Assembly (NCBI GenBank): GCA_902631295.1
Contig: CACOXV010000002.1
Span: 1-64,000 of the forward strand
DNA from: Paracoccaceae bacterium
GTDB lineage: Bacteria > Pseudomonadota > Alphaproteobacteria > Rhodobacterales > Rhodobacteraceae
Length of the DNA stretch: 64,000 bases
Reading direction: 5' to 3'
How positions within the stretch are numbered: the first letter of the stretch is position 1; every line of letters starts with the position of its first letter. The translations under genes were made by a program, and so were the position numbers. The notes under the pieces are model-generated. The model had not been told where the DNA came from, did no database searches, and saw only the letters and a list, made by a program, of their open reading frames with translations. Below are positions 36,630-45,642 of the stretch, piece by piece.

Positions 36630-37867
36630 AACAGGCCCAACATCGCTTTTCAAGCCTTGCTTTCGTTATTGGTATGGCGGGGCTACCTGTATACATACAT
36701 GCCCCCAAATATTTCGTAGATGTTTATGGAATAAGTTTAGGAACGATGGGGGTTATAATATTTTTTTTGCGTCTTGTTGATGTTTTTCAGGATCCAATCC
36801 TAGGGATTATTGCCTCAAAAACTATCCGTTTTGGTGCGCTACCAATCGCATTATCAGTAGTTTCAATGTGTGTTGGAATGATAATGTTATTCGCAATACA
36901 CAGCCCTGTATCGCCATCACTGTGGTTTTCTATTTCACTATTTCTTGTATTTTCAGGTTTTAGCTTTGCCTACATTCGCTCGTATTCTCAGGGCTTAATA
37001 AATTTGGGAGCAAAGGACCAAATTCGGTTGGCGCGATGGCGTGAAGTTGGAACAACTTTAGGAATTTGTGTTGCAGCGATTTTACCTACTACTTTACTAT
37101 TAGTTTCATCTGATGGGTATCCACTGTTCGCAATATTCTTTTGCCTCATAGCTATCCTAGCACTTATGCATGTTTGGTCTCAATTTCCTGCTTCTAATTC
37201 CAGTCAGGATAGTCAAAACTCCTTTTCAAGCTTGCTAAGCGCAACCAGAAACTTACAGATCAGAAATTTGCTATTTCTTGCATTGGTAAATTCAAGTCCT
37301 GTTGCTCTCAGTTCTACTCTTTTTTTATTCTTTGTTGAAAGTCGTTTAAACGCACCTGACTGGGCAGGAATTTTTCTAATTTTATTTTTCTTAGCAGCCG
37401 CAATTGCTACCCCCTTTTGGACAAAATTGGCGGATGTTCATGGTGTCTTTAAAATTTTAAAAATATCTATGCTCTTATCGATTATTTCATTTTTTGGAGC
37501 CACGTTCTTAGCAGAGGGTGATGGATTAATTTTTTCTGGCATTTGTCTATTAAGTGGTGCAACTGTTGGAGCCGACCTTGCACTATTACCGGTATTATTT
37601 GCTCGCCAGATAGACAACAGTAGTATAATACCAGACCTTGGATTCAGTCTTTGGAACTTTGTATCAAAAGCAACATTAGCCTTTGCAGCAGTTATTTCTC
37701 TCCCATTACTGGAGCTCGTTGGTTTTAATTCGAGTGGGCCAAATTCTGAAAATGCTTTATTGGCGCTTACTTTCGGGTATGCAGTTTTACCTTGCATATT
37801 GAAATGCATATCAATTTTTTTACTTTTTAAAATTATGCGCGGAGAGGTGCAAATGTCTCATGCGTGA
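36626..37867 (+). CDS. MFS transporter (GPH-like)
   Basis: 413-residue integral membrane protein with about 12 hydrophobic segments and the glycoside-pentoside-hexuronide (MelB-like) pattern: 'AGLPVYIHAPKYFVDVYGISLGTMG', 'RLVDVFQDPILGIIAS' and 'RLARWREVGTTLGI'. In known RpoE regulons such a transporter accompanies the flavoprotein and DUF1365 genes; the substrate is unknown, perhaps a lipid-related product. It overlaps DUF1365 upstream by 4 nt and the SDR downstream by 8 nt, so all four are one operon. Confidence 0.87.
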   Translation: MKQAQHRFSSLAFVIGMAGLPVYIHAPKYFVDVYGISLGTMGVIIFFLRLVDVFQDPILGIIASKTIRFGALPIALSVVSMCVGMIMLFAIHSPVSPSLWFSISLFLVFSGFSFAYIRSYSQGLINLGAKDQIRLARWREVGTTLGICVAAILPTTLLLVSSDGYPLFAIFFCLIAILALMHVWSQFPASNSSQDSQNSFSSLLSATRNLQIRNLLFLALVNSSPVALSSTLFLFFVESRLNAPDWAGIFLILFFLAAAIATPFWTKLADVHGVFKILKISMLLSIISFFGATFLAEGDGLIFSGICLLSGATVGADLALLPVLFARQIDNSSIIPDLGFSLWNFVSKATLAFAAVISLPLLELVGFNSSGPNSENALLALTFGYAVLPCILKCISIFLLFKIMRGEVQMSHA

Positions 37868-38594
37868 CTTCCAAAATAAGACTTATTGGATAGTTGGTGC
37901 AAGTGAAGGCTTGGGTAGAGCTCTTGCATTACAACTAGCTAAGATAGGTGCACAAGTTATTATTTCTGCAAGAAATGAAGAACGGCTACTTGAATTAGCT
38001 GAGGAAATTGGATCGAATTCATCGGTTTTACCTATGGATGTATCAGACGAATCTAGCGTTCGGAAAGCGTTTGATAAGTTACCTAAAACCTTAGATGGGT
38101 TTGTGTTTTTATCAGGTGTATACTGGCATATTAACGCTTCTTCATGGGATATAGAAAAAGCAGAGGAAATGGTCGATGTAAATCTTGTTGGAGCAATGAG
38201 GTGTTTAGGCCATTTGGTTCCTAAATTTACAAGCCAAGGATTTGGACATATTGTATTAACTGGAAGTATTGCTGGTTATCGTGGCTTGCCTGGTTCAGTG
38301 GGCTATTGCGCTTCAAAAGCAGGGCTGATGTCTCTTGCAGAAACACTAAAAATAGATCTAGCCAAAGCCAATATAGATGTTCAGCTTTTGAACCCTGGAT
38401 ATATTAAAACTAGGCTAACTGATAAAAACCCCTATAAAAAAATCTATGTTATGACACCAGAAAGAGCTGCACAATTTTCTGTGATGCATATGAAATCCAA
38501 ACGTTTCCAGTCATCATTTCCGCGCGTTTTTTCGATAATAAGTAAAATTATAAAAAATTTTCCAGACTGGTTATACTTTAAAATTTTCAGCTAA
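37860..38594 (+). CDS. Short-chain dehydrogenase/reductase (last gene of RpoE-type operon)
   Basis: 244-residue SDR with 'WIVGASEGLGRALALQLAKIG' (nucleotide binding), 'GFVFLSGVYW' in place of the usual NNAG, catalytic Ser in 'VLTGSIAGY' and the YxxxK pair in 'GYCASKAGL'. The C terminus is hydrophobic and basic ('FPDWLYFKIFS'), which could associate with membrane. It starts 8 nt within the MFS gene. It is probably involved in the same stress-induced pathway. In R. sphaeroides the comparable operon also has a DUF3833 gene between MFS and SDR; none is here. Confidence 0.87.
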   Translation: MRDFQNKTYWIVGASEGLGRALALQLAKIGAQVIISARNEERLLELAEEIGSNSSVLPMDVSDESSVRKAFDKLPKTLDGFVFLSGVYWHINASSWDIEKAEEMVDVNLVGAMRCLGHLVPKFTSQGFGHIVLTGSIAGYRGLPGSVGYCASKAGLMSLAETLKIDLAKANIDVQLLNPGYIKTRLTDKNPYKKIYVMTPERAAQFSVMHMKSKRFQSSFPRVFSIISKIIKNFPDWLYFKIFS

Positions 38595-38618
38595 CTGAAA
38601 GCTATTTCAACATTTTTA

Positions 38619-39758
38619 TCAGTTATGCTGAATGACTTTGAGGTGTTGTGCCAAGTTATCAATTTTTGACAACCAGTCATCGACTATTGTCATGTTGCTT
38701 GGAGCAGGTTGAACCCCTGCTTCTAGTTTTTTATGCAACACAGCTTCAACTGCAAGAGATACCGGCTGTGATACCAGCCTCGACATCGCACTGCCTTCGT
38801 CGTCTCCCCATGCATCCATAACAAATGTCTTATGCCATTCAATTGAGTTTTTCATTTCTGCTTTAAGTGACACACACAAAACTACTCTATCTGGTTCATC
38901 CTTTTCGTAAGCATTTTCATTCCAGAATTGATCCGACATTTCCTTCAAGCGCTTATCGCCAGCTTTTCCTTTTAATCTCTCTATTTCCTTGAAAATATCT
39001 TGCCACGCTAAACTCCACCCATTCAGGCGGAGGGTTCCGCGCACGAAATCTTTTACTATCCAAGCGGGATCAAACTTATAATCCTCCATAAAAGGTAGGC
39101 TATCTCGATTTGGATAGACCTCAAATGTTTCAGGTCTTTCTAATGGTGCTTGATAAGATGAAATTGCGTCCCATGGGCGGTCTACATTAAACTCTTTGAA
39201 ATTACGCAATGATTTAGAGGGTGATTTAAGGGCTTTAAGTACTCCTAATGGAGACCAGCTAAATTTGTATTTAAAATCATTTTCAAATTTTGGAATACCG
39301 CCACAATAAGATAGAAAGCTCAGTTCATTTTCAATGTTACAATGTTTCGAGTGGCGATAATCCGTAACCAGTTTATGAGCCATTAAATGATCAATTCCAG
39401 GATCTAATCCTACCTCATTAATACAAACTAGATTTGCTTTTTTAAATTTACCATCAAGTAGCCGCATCTCAGGCGCTATGTAGGAAGAGCTCACAAAATG
39501 CGCCTTTTCTGATAATGCCACTAAGGCTAGAGGCACATGCCAATCTGCGGGAAGCATTGATACTAAAATGTCATTTTCTTTGAGACAATCTTGTAGTGAG
39601 TCTTTGTCAAATACTCTGATGCTATCTGTAATGTCACCAACGGCTTCAGCAGCCTTTTCAACAGTCCTATTCCAGACAACTACATCATATCCATCTTTTA
39701 TAAGTCTCCTTAGACCTGGAATTGCTGATAGACCCGCTCCACACCAATGAACTGTCAT
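38619..39758 (-). CDS. Saccharopine dehydrogenase family protein (glutamate-forming type)
   Basis: 379-residue protein with an N-terminal nucleotide fold ('VHWCGAGLSAIPGLRRLIKDGYDVVVWNRT') and the saccharopine-reductase C-terminal domain, marked by 'NEVGLDPGIDHLMAHKLV' and 'FLSYCGGIPKFEND'. Family members convert saccharopine to alpha-aminoadipate semialdehyde and glutamate. It lies 1 nt downstream of the lysine-forming-type saccharopine dehydrogenase gene. Together they can take lysine to the semialdehyde, a route reported for marine roseobacters. Direction (degradation or synthesis) cannot be read from sequence; catabolism is more usual in bacteria. Confidence 0.85.
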   Translation of the reverse strand: MTVHWCGAGLSAIPGLRRLIKDGYDVVVWNRTVEKAAEAVGDITDSIRVFDKDSLQDCLKENDILVSMLPADWHVPLALVALSEKAHFVSSSYIAPEMRLLDGKFKKANLVCINEVGLDPGIDHLMAHKLVTDYRHSKHCNIENELSFLSYCGGIPKFENDFKYKFSWSPLGVLKALKSPSKSLRNFKEFNVDRPWDAISSYQAPLERPETFEVYPNRDSLPFMEDYKFDPAWIVKDFVRGTLRLNGWSLAWQDIFKEIERLKGKAGDKRLKEMSDQFWNENAYEKDEPDRVVLCVSLKAEMKNSIEWHKTFVMDAWGDDEGSAMSRLVSQPVSLAVEAVLHKKLEAGVQPAPSNMTIVDDWLSKIDNLAQHLKVIQHN

Positions 39759-39759
39759 T

Positions 39760-40815
39760 TTATATTAACTCCACATTATCTAAATAAGTTTGATGTGCTC
39801 GACGCCACACGCTTTCGTTTATTTTGTCTATTTCCATTAAACTTGGCAACAGTTGAGATGCGAAATCTATCGAGCTTTCTAAGGGTAGAAGTGAAGGTAG
39901 GTTATCGATTGCCATCACGTCTAAAATAGGATTTTCACTCACGCGAGTTACTGGCTCTGACCAGGTCGTAACATCATTATATACAGCGATTGGATTGTTC
40001 ATACTACCTGGATCACACGCTATATCTCCAATTATACTTAGGTTTTGGCCGTTTTGAATTATTTCTTCTGAAATGAAGGTTGGAGTTTCTTTATTTGAAA
40101 CTACACAATTGAAGAACAAATCATAATTTAATATTTCTGAGAAATTCTCCTTCGTTGTAGTCTCTTTAATATCCCACTTTGTTGTCTCGATATTCATCTT
40201 TTCACACAAGTCTATAACACCGCGTCCCACTCGGCCAAGGGAACCTATAACGATCGCATTTCTTGGTAAGAGTTTGCTATTTTTCAATTCACCTTTTATT
40301 TGTTCGTCCAAGCTTTCTTTATCTCGGTATGTTGTAAAAACATTTGGACGTTTATTTGTTTTTTGAGAAACCCAGCAGGATATGGTTACGGCTGCGCCAG
40401 CATATCCAGCCCAGTAGCCGAATGCAGCTACCCTTTTACCAGTATGGCTGACTAAATATTCAATATCATAAAGAGCACCACCACCAACTTTAAATCTATT
40501 GAGCAAATTTTGAGCTGTTGGTTGACCCTTAAAGGCGTGACCAAACATAATATGTCGATGTTTTAGTGGGAAAGGATACTCAGGTAATTCCTTCAAACCA
40601 AATATTATTGTTTCCAACGGTGCATTTGGCCAACTATTTTCTTCGACAATTTCGCACCCTACATCACGATATTTTGAAATAGGAATAATTCGCGATCCAC
40701 TCTCCTCGATTGAAATTTTAATTCCCATTTTCAAAAGGTTTTTAGCTTCTAATGGTGTAATACCAACTCGTTTTTCATTCTCTCTGCATTCTGCTCTTAC
40801 CAAAATATGTGTCAT
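39760..40815 (-). CDS. Saccharopine dehydrogenase, lysine-forming type (Lys1-like / LKR-like)
   Basis: 351-residue enzyme related to alanine dehydrogenase/transhydrogenase N domains. The N terminus has 'ECRENEKRVGITPLEAKNLL', with 'FGHAFKGQ' and 'GALYDIEYL', followed by 'AFGYWAGYAGAAV' and a C-terminal 'VIGSLGRVGRGVIDLCEKM' nucleotide site. It interconverts saccharopine with lysine and 2-oxoglutarate using NAD(P)H. It is coupled to the glutamate-forming gene. A weak alternative is another member of the AlaDh/PNT fold, but the pairing is decisive. Confidence 0.88.
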   Translation of the reverse strand: MTHILVRAECRENEKRVGITPLEAKNLLKMGIKISIEESGSRIIPISKYRDVGCEIVEENSWPNAPLETIIFGLKELPEYPFPLKHRHIMFGHAFKGQPTAQNLLNRFKVGGGALYDIEYLVSHTGKRVAAFGYWAGYAGAAVTISCWVSQKTNKRPNVFTTYRDKESLDEQIKGELKNSKLLPRNAIVIGSLGRVGRGVIDLCEKMNIETTKWDIKETTTKENFSEILNYDLFFNCVVSNKETPTFISEEIIQNGQNLSIIGDIACDPGSMNNPIAVYNDVTTWSEPVTRVSENPILDVMAIDNLPSLLPLESSIDFASQLLPSLMEIDKINESVWRRAHQTYLDNVELI

Positions 40816-40838
40816 TTAGAAGCTCGTTTCTTGGAGTA

Positions 40839-41498
40839 TCAAAAATATGTTCGGAACTTAATTCTGCTTGAATGATCCAAATGTGGTAGAGCGTTTACTT
40901 GTTCTACATTAAATTGACCATTTGAGTAATTAAGAATTGTTACGCCCGTATTCATTGAAGCTAATAGGAATTTTATCATCACTTTGTCATTTAAACCTAA
41001 GAAATTTTGAAGTGCTTTCGCTATAATTCCCCCAGAAGTGACAACTAATATAGACTCTCCACTATTTTTAAGTATGTCAAAAACTTCGGACACCCTTTCT
41101 ACAAAATTAACGAAAGACTCTGGGGTGTTTTGTATCTCTTCGGCCTTCCATTTTGACATAATGAACTCAAAGTGCTCTTCAAAATCTAGGCCAGATTTTG
41201 GTGGCTGTTTTTCAAATTGTTGCTCTACAAGTGTCGATAGGGTGTAGTATTGGATCTCATTTAACCTCGGATCTCTTATTATTTCTTTGTTATTGTGTAT
41301 CTCTAATAAATTTGCAGTATCTCTTTGACGAACTAGTGTACCGCTAAAGCAAGCATCGAAGTTGAATTCATTTTTCTTAAAATACTGTCCAAGCCAGCCA
41401 GCTTGTATTTTACCTAAGGCGCTTAGCCTGTCATACGATACCTCATCTTTAGCTTCTGAGTTTGCCTGCCCATGGCGTATTAAGAAAATTCTAACCAT
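40839..41498 (-). CDS. Histidine phosphatase (phosphoglycerate mutase-like) family protein
   Basis: 219-residue protein with the RHG active-site motif 'FLIRHGQANSE' at residues 5-15, where the His is phosphorylated, 'YDRLSALGKIQAGWLGQYF', the acid motif region 'RDPRLNEIQYY' and the second catalytic His/Gly area 'ILVVTSGGIIAKAL' (the usual H appears as T/S-G-G here, somewhat unusual). Specific substrates (sugar phosphate, phosphoserine, protein) cannot be named. It stands alone, 24 nt upstream of the saccharopine gene pair on the same strand, so may share their transcript. Confidence 0.8.
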   Translation of the reverse strand: MVRIFLIRHGQANSEAKDEVSYDRLSALGKIQAGWLGQYFKKNEFNFDACFSGTLVRQRDTANLLEIHNNKEIIRDPRLNEIQYYTLSTLVEQQFEKQPPKSGLDFEEHFEFIMSKWKAEEIQNTPESFVNFVERVSEVFDILKNSGESILVVTSGGIIAKALQNFLGLNDKVMIKFLLASMNTGVTILNYSNGQFNVEQVNALPHLDHSSRIKFRTYF

Positions 41499-41617
41499 TT
41501 AAAGTGCTCTTCTAAATTTTATAGAATGATATTTGTAAAGTTTGCATTAAGCTTTAAAGAGAATACACAACAACATTAAGACTAATTTGGCAACCACATC
41601 GTGATATTTTTCAACAG

Positions 41618-42550
41618 TTAATAACCAGTCTTTTTATCTACTAAATGTAGTAACTCTTTACCATTTTCGGCTCTTTTTATGTTCTTCGCAATAACTTGGG
41701 ATGATGTTTTTGGTCTCGTTTCGGATGCTTTATGAGGGACGACTGTTACTTTTTTATGAGACCAATATCGGTGATTTTCAGGTAGTGGTTCAATCCTAAA
41801 CACATCTAAGGTTGCGTGTTCAAGTTGACCACTGTCTAATGCTTCTATCAATGCGTCATCATCAATAAGAGGACCTCTACCCGGGTTTAGTACAACAGCA
41901 CCTCTTTTTGTCAGATTAAGTGTACGATGATTTAAAATATTTCGGGTCGGTGGTGTGTCTGGGAGTAGTAGAATTACTATGTCAGCACCCGTCAACGATT
42001 CGTCGATTTGATTATTACCATAAAAGCATGAAATACCATCTATGGACTTTTTTCTTCTTGACCACCCGCGAACATTGAAGCCAAGACTTCTTAGAGTTGT
42101 TCCGCATGCAGTTCCTAGGGTGCCAAGTCCTAATATCGTTACAACGCGTTCTTTTGCTAATGGTGGCACATATGAACGCCATACACCATCTTGCCCATGA
42201 ATATGTTTATCGATCCCAAGGTGGTGACGTAAGGTGTGACCGGTAACCCATTCTACCATTCCACTGGTTAAACCCGAGTCCACCATTCGAGCTAGTGGTA
42301 CTTTCAGTGTTTTATTGAATGCTACCCCCTCCACTCCAGCCCATAAGTTCAAAACTGCTTTGAGGGATGTGTATGGTGAAAAATCCTGAAGGGAGCTGCT
42401 TGGGGCATAGATGATATAATCTACTTCGCTTGGTGCAAAACTTGTTCTCAGATCATAATCTAGGGAAACCGAAGCAAACGCCTCTTCTAATGGCACTTTA
42501 TACTCGCTCCAATTTTTTTTGCTTGCTGAAAATAAAATTTTCAGTGTCAT
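41618..42550 (-). CDS. ghrA: Glyoxylate/hydroxypyruvate reductase A-like (D-2-hydroxyacid dehydrogenase)
   Basis: 310-residue NAD(P)H-dependent 2-hydroxyacid dehydrogenase. The cofactor fold is 'VTILGLGTLGTACGTTLRSLGFNVRGWSR' (about residues 136-164), with the R/K of the C-terminal NADP region, 'LLLPDTPPTRNILNHRTLNL', 'LNPGRGPLIDDDALIEAL' and the catalytic His in 'VVPHKAS'. GhrA-type enzymes reduce glyoxylate and hydroxypyruvate. Its start overlaps rodA by 4 nt, an odd place for a metabolic enzyme at the end of the cell-shape operon; the same neighbour relation is not one I can confirm elsewhere. Confidence 0.87.
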   Translation of the reverse strand: MTLKILFSASKKNWSEYKVPLEEAFASVSLDYDLRTSFAPSEVDYIIYAPSSSLQDFSPYTSLKAVLNLWAGVEGVAFNKTLKVPLARMVDSGLTSGMVEWVTGHTLRHHLGIDKHIHGQDGVWRSYVPPLAKERVVTILGLGTLGTACGTTLRSLGFNVRGWSRRKKSIDGISCFYGNNQIDESLTGADIVILLLPDTPPTRNILNHRTLNLTKRGAVVLNPGRGPLIDDDALIEALDSGQLEHATLDVFRIEPLPENHRYWSHKKVTVVPHKASETRPKTSSQVIAKNIKRAENGKELLHLVDKKTGY

Positions 42551-43695
42551 GCTTTATCCCTAGGTCGGTGGACATGAGCTGATTGAATTAAGCCAAAAGC
42601 ACCCATGAGAACAAGCATAGCAGATCCTCCATAACTAATTAGAGGTAAGGGTACACCCACAACTGGCGCCAGGCCCATCACCATCGACATATTTACTGAA
42701 AAAAATAAGAAAAAGGTCATAGTTAAGCCAAGTGTTAAAAGTGATGAAAATCTCTCTCTGTGTCTCAATGCAGAGTGCAGACAAAAAATCATAATTCCTA
42801 CATAAATTGCCAGAATCGAGATGGTCCCAATGAATCCAAGCTCCTCAGCAATAGTCGTGAATATAAAATCTGTGTGTTTCTCTGGTAGAAAATTTAAGCG
42901 AGATTGTGTTCCTTCCATGTATCCCCTACCAGTCCAGCCCCCTGAGCCTAAAGCAATTTTTGATTGACTAATGTGATATCCCGCGCCCAATGGATCGCTG
43001 TCGGGATTCAAGAATGTATCAATCCTTGAAAACTGGTAGTCTTGTAGCAACTGCCATTCGGTTCCTCTGCTTTTGAAAAGGGCTAGCACAAAACCACCTG
43101 TAAATGCGATTACCGTTCCAAAATAAACCCAGTGGACACCTGCAAGAAACATTAATGTTACACCTGAGAGAAGTAACAGTAATGACGTACCGAGATCAGG
43201 TTGTTGAAGAACGAGCAAAACAGGTAAAGATATGAAAGCTATTGGAACTAAGATCCAAAGTGGTTTTGACACTTTATCAGCAGGAAGCCAGTCATAGTAA
43301 GCTGCCAGTAGCATTACTAAAGCTATTTTTGCTACTTCGGATGGTTGTAAATTGATAAACCCTAAGTTTATCCATCTTTTAGCACCCATCCCAGTACTTC
43401 CTAAAAATTCAACTAGTAAAAGTAACACAATAGCAAGCATGTAAATCGGAACTGAAACATTCCGCCAAATCCAAATAGGCGTCATTGCAATAATAAACAT
43501 TGTTAACAAGCCAATTGAAAATCTTTGCATTTGAGATAATGCCCATGGTTCAATATTCCCGCCTGCAACTGAGATAAGCATTGCAAACCCGGAAAATGCG
43601 GCACCAATTATTAAAGCAATCAAGCCCCAATTCATGAATAAAACTTTTCTCCAGCCTGCTGGTATCGTTTTAACTCGATATTCAAGGTAGCTCAT
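42547..43695 (-). CDS. rodA: Rod-shape peptidoglycan glycosyltransferase RodA (MrdB)
   Basis: 382-residue SEDS-family membrane protein that polymerises glycan strands in the elongasome together with PBP2. About ten membrane helices are visible. SEDS signature regions are 'GSTGMGAKRWINLGFINLQPSEVAKIALVMLLA', 'PDLGTSLLLLLSGV' and the C-terminal 'GLAPVVGVPLPLISYGGSAML'. Length is normal. It overlaps the PBP2 gene upstream by 4 nt and ghrA downstream by 4 nt. Confidence 0.95.
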   Translation of the reverse strand: MSYLEYRVKTIPAGWRKVLFMNWGLIALIIGAAFSGFAMLISVAGGNIEPWALSQMQRFSIGLLTMFIIAMTPIWIWRNVSVPIYMLAIVLLLLVEFLGSTGMGAKRWINLGFINLQPSEVAKIALVMLLAAYYDWLPADKVSKPLWILVPIAFISLPVLLVLQQPDLGTSLLLLLSGVTLMFLAGVHWVYFGTVIAFTGGFVLALFKSRGTEWQLLQDYQFSRIDTFLNPDSDPLGAGYHISQSKIALGSGGWTGRGYMEGTQSRLNFLPEKHTDFIFTTIAEELGFIGTISILAIYVGIMIFCLHSALRHRERFSSLLTLGLTMTFFLFFSVNMSMVMGLAPVVGVPLPLISYGGSAMLVLMGAFGLIQSAHVHRPRDKA

Positions 43696-45632
43696 GCTTG
43701 GACTTTCGATGACTTTGTCGTTCTTGGCATCAATTTCTTCAATTCACGTTGCTGATTATAAATTTTGGCTCGATCTTCTATAGGGTATGCAGTTATTGGG
43801 GGAGTACCCTTATAGATGGCTTGAAGTGTAATATCCCTCGCAATAGGTGCTGCGAAAGTTGATCCGCTTCCACCATGTTCTATGACAACCGAAACTGCAA
43901 TTTTAGGATCATCGTATGGTGCATAATTTACAAACAAAGCATGGTCACGTTGTTCCCAGGGCAGATCTTTGTTTTCCAAAACACCTCGTGTCCTTTCAAC
44001 TGCAGAAATGTTTCTAACCTGAGATGTACCAGATTTTCCAATAATTTGACTTTTCTTAGTTAAAACTCGTGAATCATACGCCGTACCTCTTTTATCATTT
44101 GTAACCTCAAAAAGGGCTTTTCGTACAAGAATTAAGTTATTTTTGTTTAGTTTTAACCTGTTTGTTTCAATATCAGCTTCAACCCCATTTATGGATTCAA
44201 TCAGTCTTGGTAAAACCTCGTTGCCTGTTGCGATGCGCGCAATCATGACTGCAAGCTGTAAAGGCGATGCTAGCACATATCCCTGGCCTATTGATGAGTT
44301 GACAGTATCGCCAACAACCCACTCTCTCGATCGTGCACTCAGCTTCCAAAGTTTGTCTGGTACAATACCTGACGTTACGGCAGACATTTCAATATCGTAC
44401 GATTGGCCTAGACCTAAAATACGGGCAACTTCGGCAATTTTCTCGATGCCTACTTGTTGAGCTAACTCGTAATAGTAAACGTCACAACTTTCTCTAAGAG
44501 ATTTTACTAAGTCTACGTTGCCGTGGCCGTCACGTTTCCAACAATGAAATTTTCTGTTTGATACTTCTACATGTCCATTGCATCTAATTTTGTCTCGATG
44601 ATTTATAATTCCTGCCTCAAGTGCTGCAAGGATTGTTACCATTTTGAACGTAGATCCAGGTGGATATGCATCTTGCACAGTCTTTGACGCTAGAGGCCTA
44701 TGGTTATCATCTCGTAATGTACCGTAATCATCAAAAGATATCCCCCGTACAAATTTATTTGGATCATAAGCAGGCGAAGAGAAAATTGCCAAAATTTCCC
44801 CACTGTTACAATCCATAACAACCGCTGATGCACTCTCATTCCCCAATCTTGCCCGCACATATGCTTGTAAATTCGTATCCAAAGTGAGTTTTAAATTGGC
44901 TCCTTTAGAACCTTCTTTTCGCTCTATTTCTCGCATCACACGACCAAGTGCATTTACCTCAACTTTTTTAGTTCCTGCTTTACCACGAAGGGTGTTCTCT
45001 AATTCTCGCTCTATTCCTACTTTACCAATTTGAAATCTAGGTATTCTCAAGAGCGGGTCAGGGTCCTTTCTTAATTCTAAATCACGGGTACTAACAGGGC
45101 CAACGTATCCAACAACATGCGCAAAAATTTCACCCAAAGGATACGTTCTTGAAAAGGCTATTTCTGGGTTGATGCCTGGCAGCATTGGGGCGTTGAATGC
45201 AATTTTTTCAATATCCTCTCTTTCTAGTCTATCCACGATTGTTACAGGTAGAAATTTTGCGCTTTGGTTGAGCTCTGCCTTAGAGCGCTTGATATCTTCA
45301 GGTGATAGATTAATAAGTTTTGACAGACGTTCTAAAATTAAATCTATATCGCCCGCATCTTCTGCAACCATCGTAATACTATAACTTGCCTCGTTTCCTG
45401 CTAATTTAACTCCATTCCTGTCATATATTTCACCTCTTTGGTTTGGGATTAGTCTTAGGTTTATCCTATTTTCATCTGCGACTAGTCTAAAGCTATCTGC
45501 TTTCTCAACTTGAAGATGGTGCATACGCCAAGCTAACAAGCCACAAAAGCCAAGCTGAATACCACCAACTAATAAACCACGCCTTGCTGTGCGAAAATGT
45601 CGATATGAAACGATATTTGACTTCTGCCACAT
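43692..45632 (-). CDS. mrdA: Penicillin-binding protein 2 (MrdA), elongasome transpeptidase
   Basis: 646-residue class B PBP. A single N-terminal membrane anchor ('GLLVGGIQLGFCGLLAW', about residues 20-36) is followed by the pedestal ('RGEIYDRNGVKLAGNEASYSI') and the transpeptidase domain with the active serine in 'PPGSTFKM' (Ser327-x-x-Lys330), the SxN-like 'RESCDVYYYE' and the KTG-like 'GKSGTSQV'. It crosslinks peptidoglycan made by RodA in the lateral wall. It sits between mreD (10 nt upstream) and rodA (4 nt overlap). Confidence 0.95.
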   Translation of the reverse strand: MWQKSNIVSYRHFRTARRGLLVGGIQLGFCGLLAWRMHHLQVEKADSFRLVADENRINLRLIPNQRGEIYDRNGVKLAGNEASYSITMVAEDAGDIDLILERLSKLINLSPEDIKRSKAELNQSAKFLPVTIVDRLEREDIEKIAFNAPMLPGINPEIAFSRTYPLGEIFAHVVGYVGPVSTRDLELRKDPDPLLRIPRFQIGKVGIERELENTLRGKAGTKKVEVNALGRVMREIERKEGSKGANLKLTLDTNLQAYVRARLGNESASAVVMDCNSGEILAIFSSPAYDPNKFVRGISFDDYGTLRDDNHRPLASKTVQDAYPPGSTFKMVTILAALEAGIINHRDKIRCNGHVEVSNRKFHCWKRDGHGNVDLVKSLRESCDVYYYELAQQVGIEKIAEVARILGLGQSYDIEMSAVTSGIVPDKLWKLSARSREWVVGDTVNSSIGQGYVLASPLQLAVMIARIATGNEVLPRLIESINGVEADIETNRLKLNKNNLILVRKALFEVTNDKRGTAYDSRVLTKKSQIIGKSGTSQVRNISAVERTRGVLENKDLPWEQRDHALFVNYAPYDDPKIAVSVVIEHGGSGSTFAAPIARDITLQAIYKGTPPITAYPIEDRAKIYNQQRELKKLMPRTTKSSKVQA

Positions 45633-45642
45633 GTTTAGATCT

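Noticed and set aside
40872-40900. Another RpoE-like site (TGATCC) in the histidine phosphatase gene
   Set aside because: Inside coding sequence, spacing of 13 rather than 16, and no gene placed to be driven from it.
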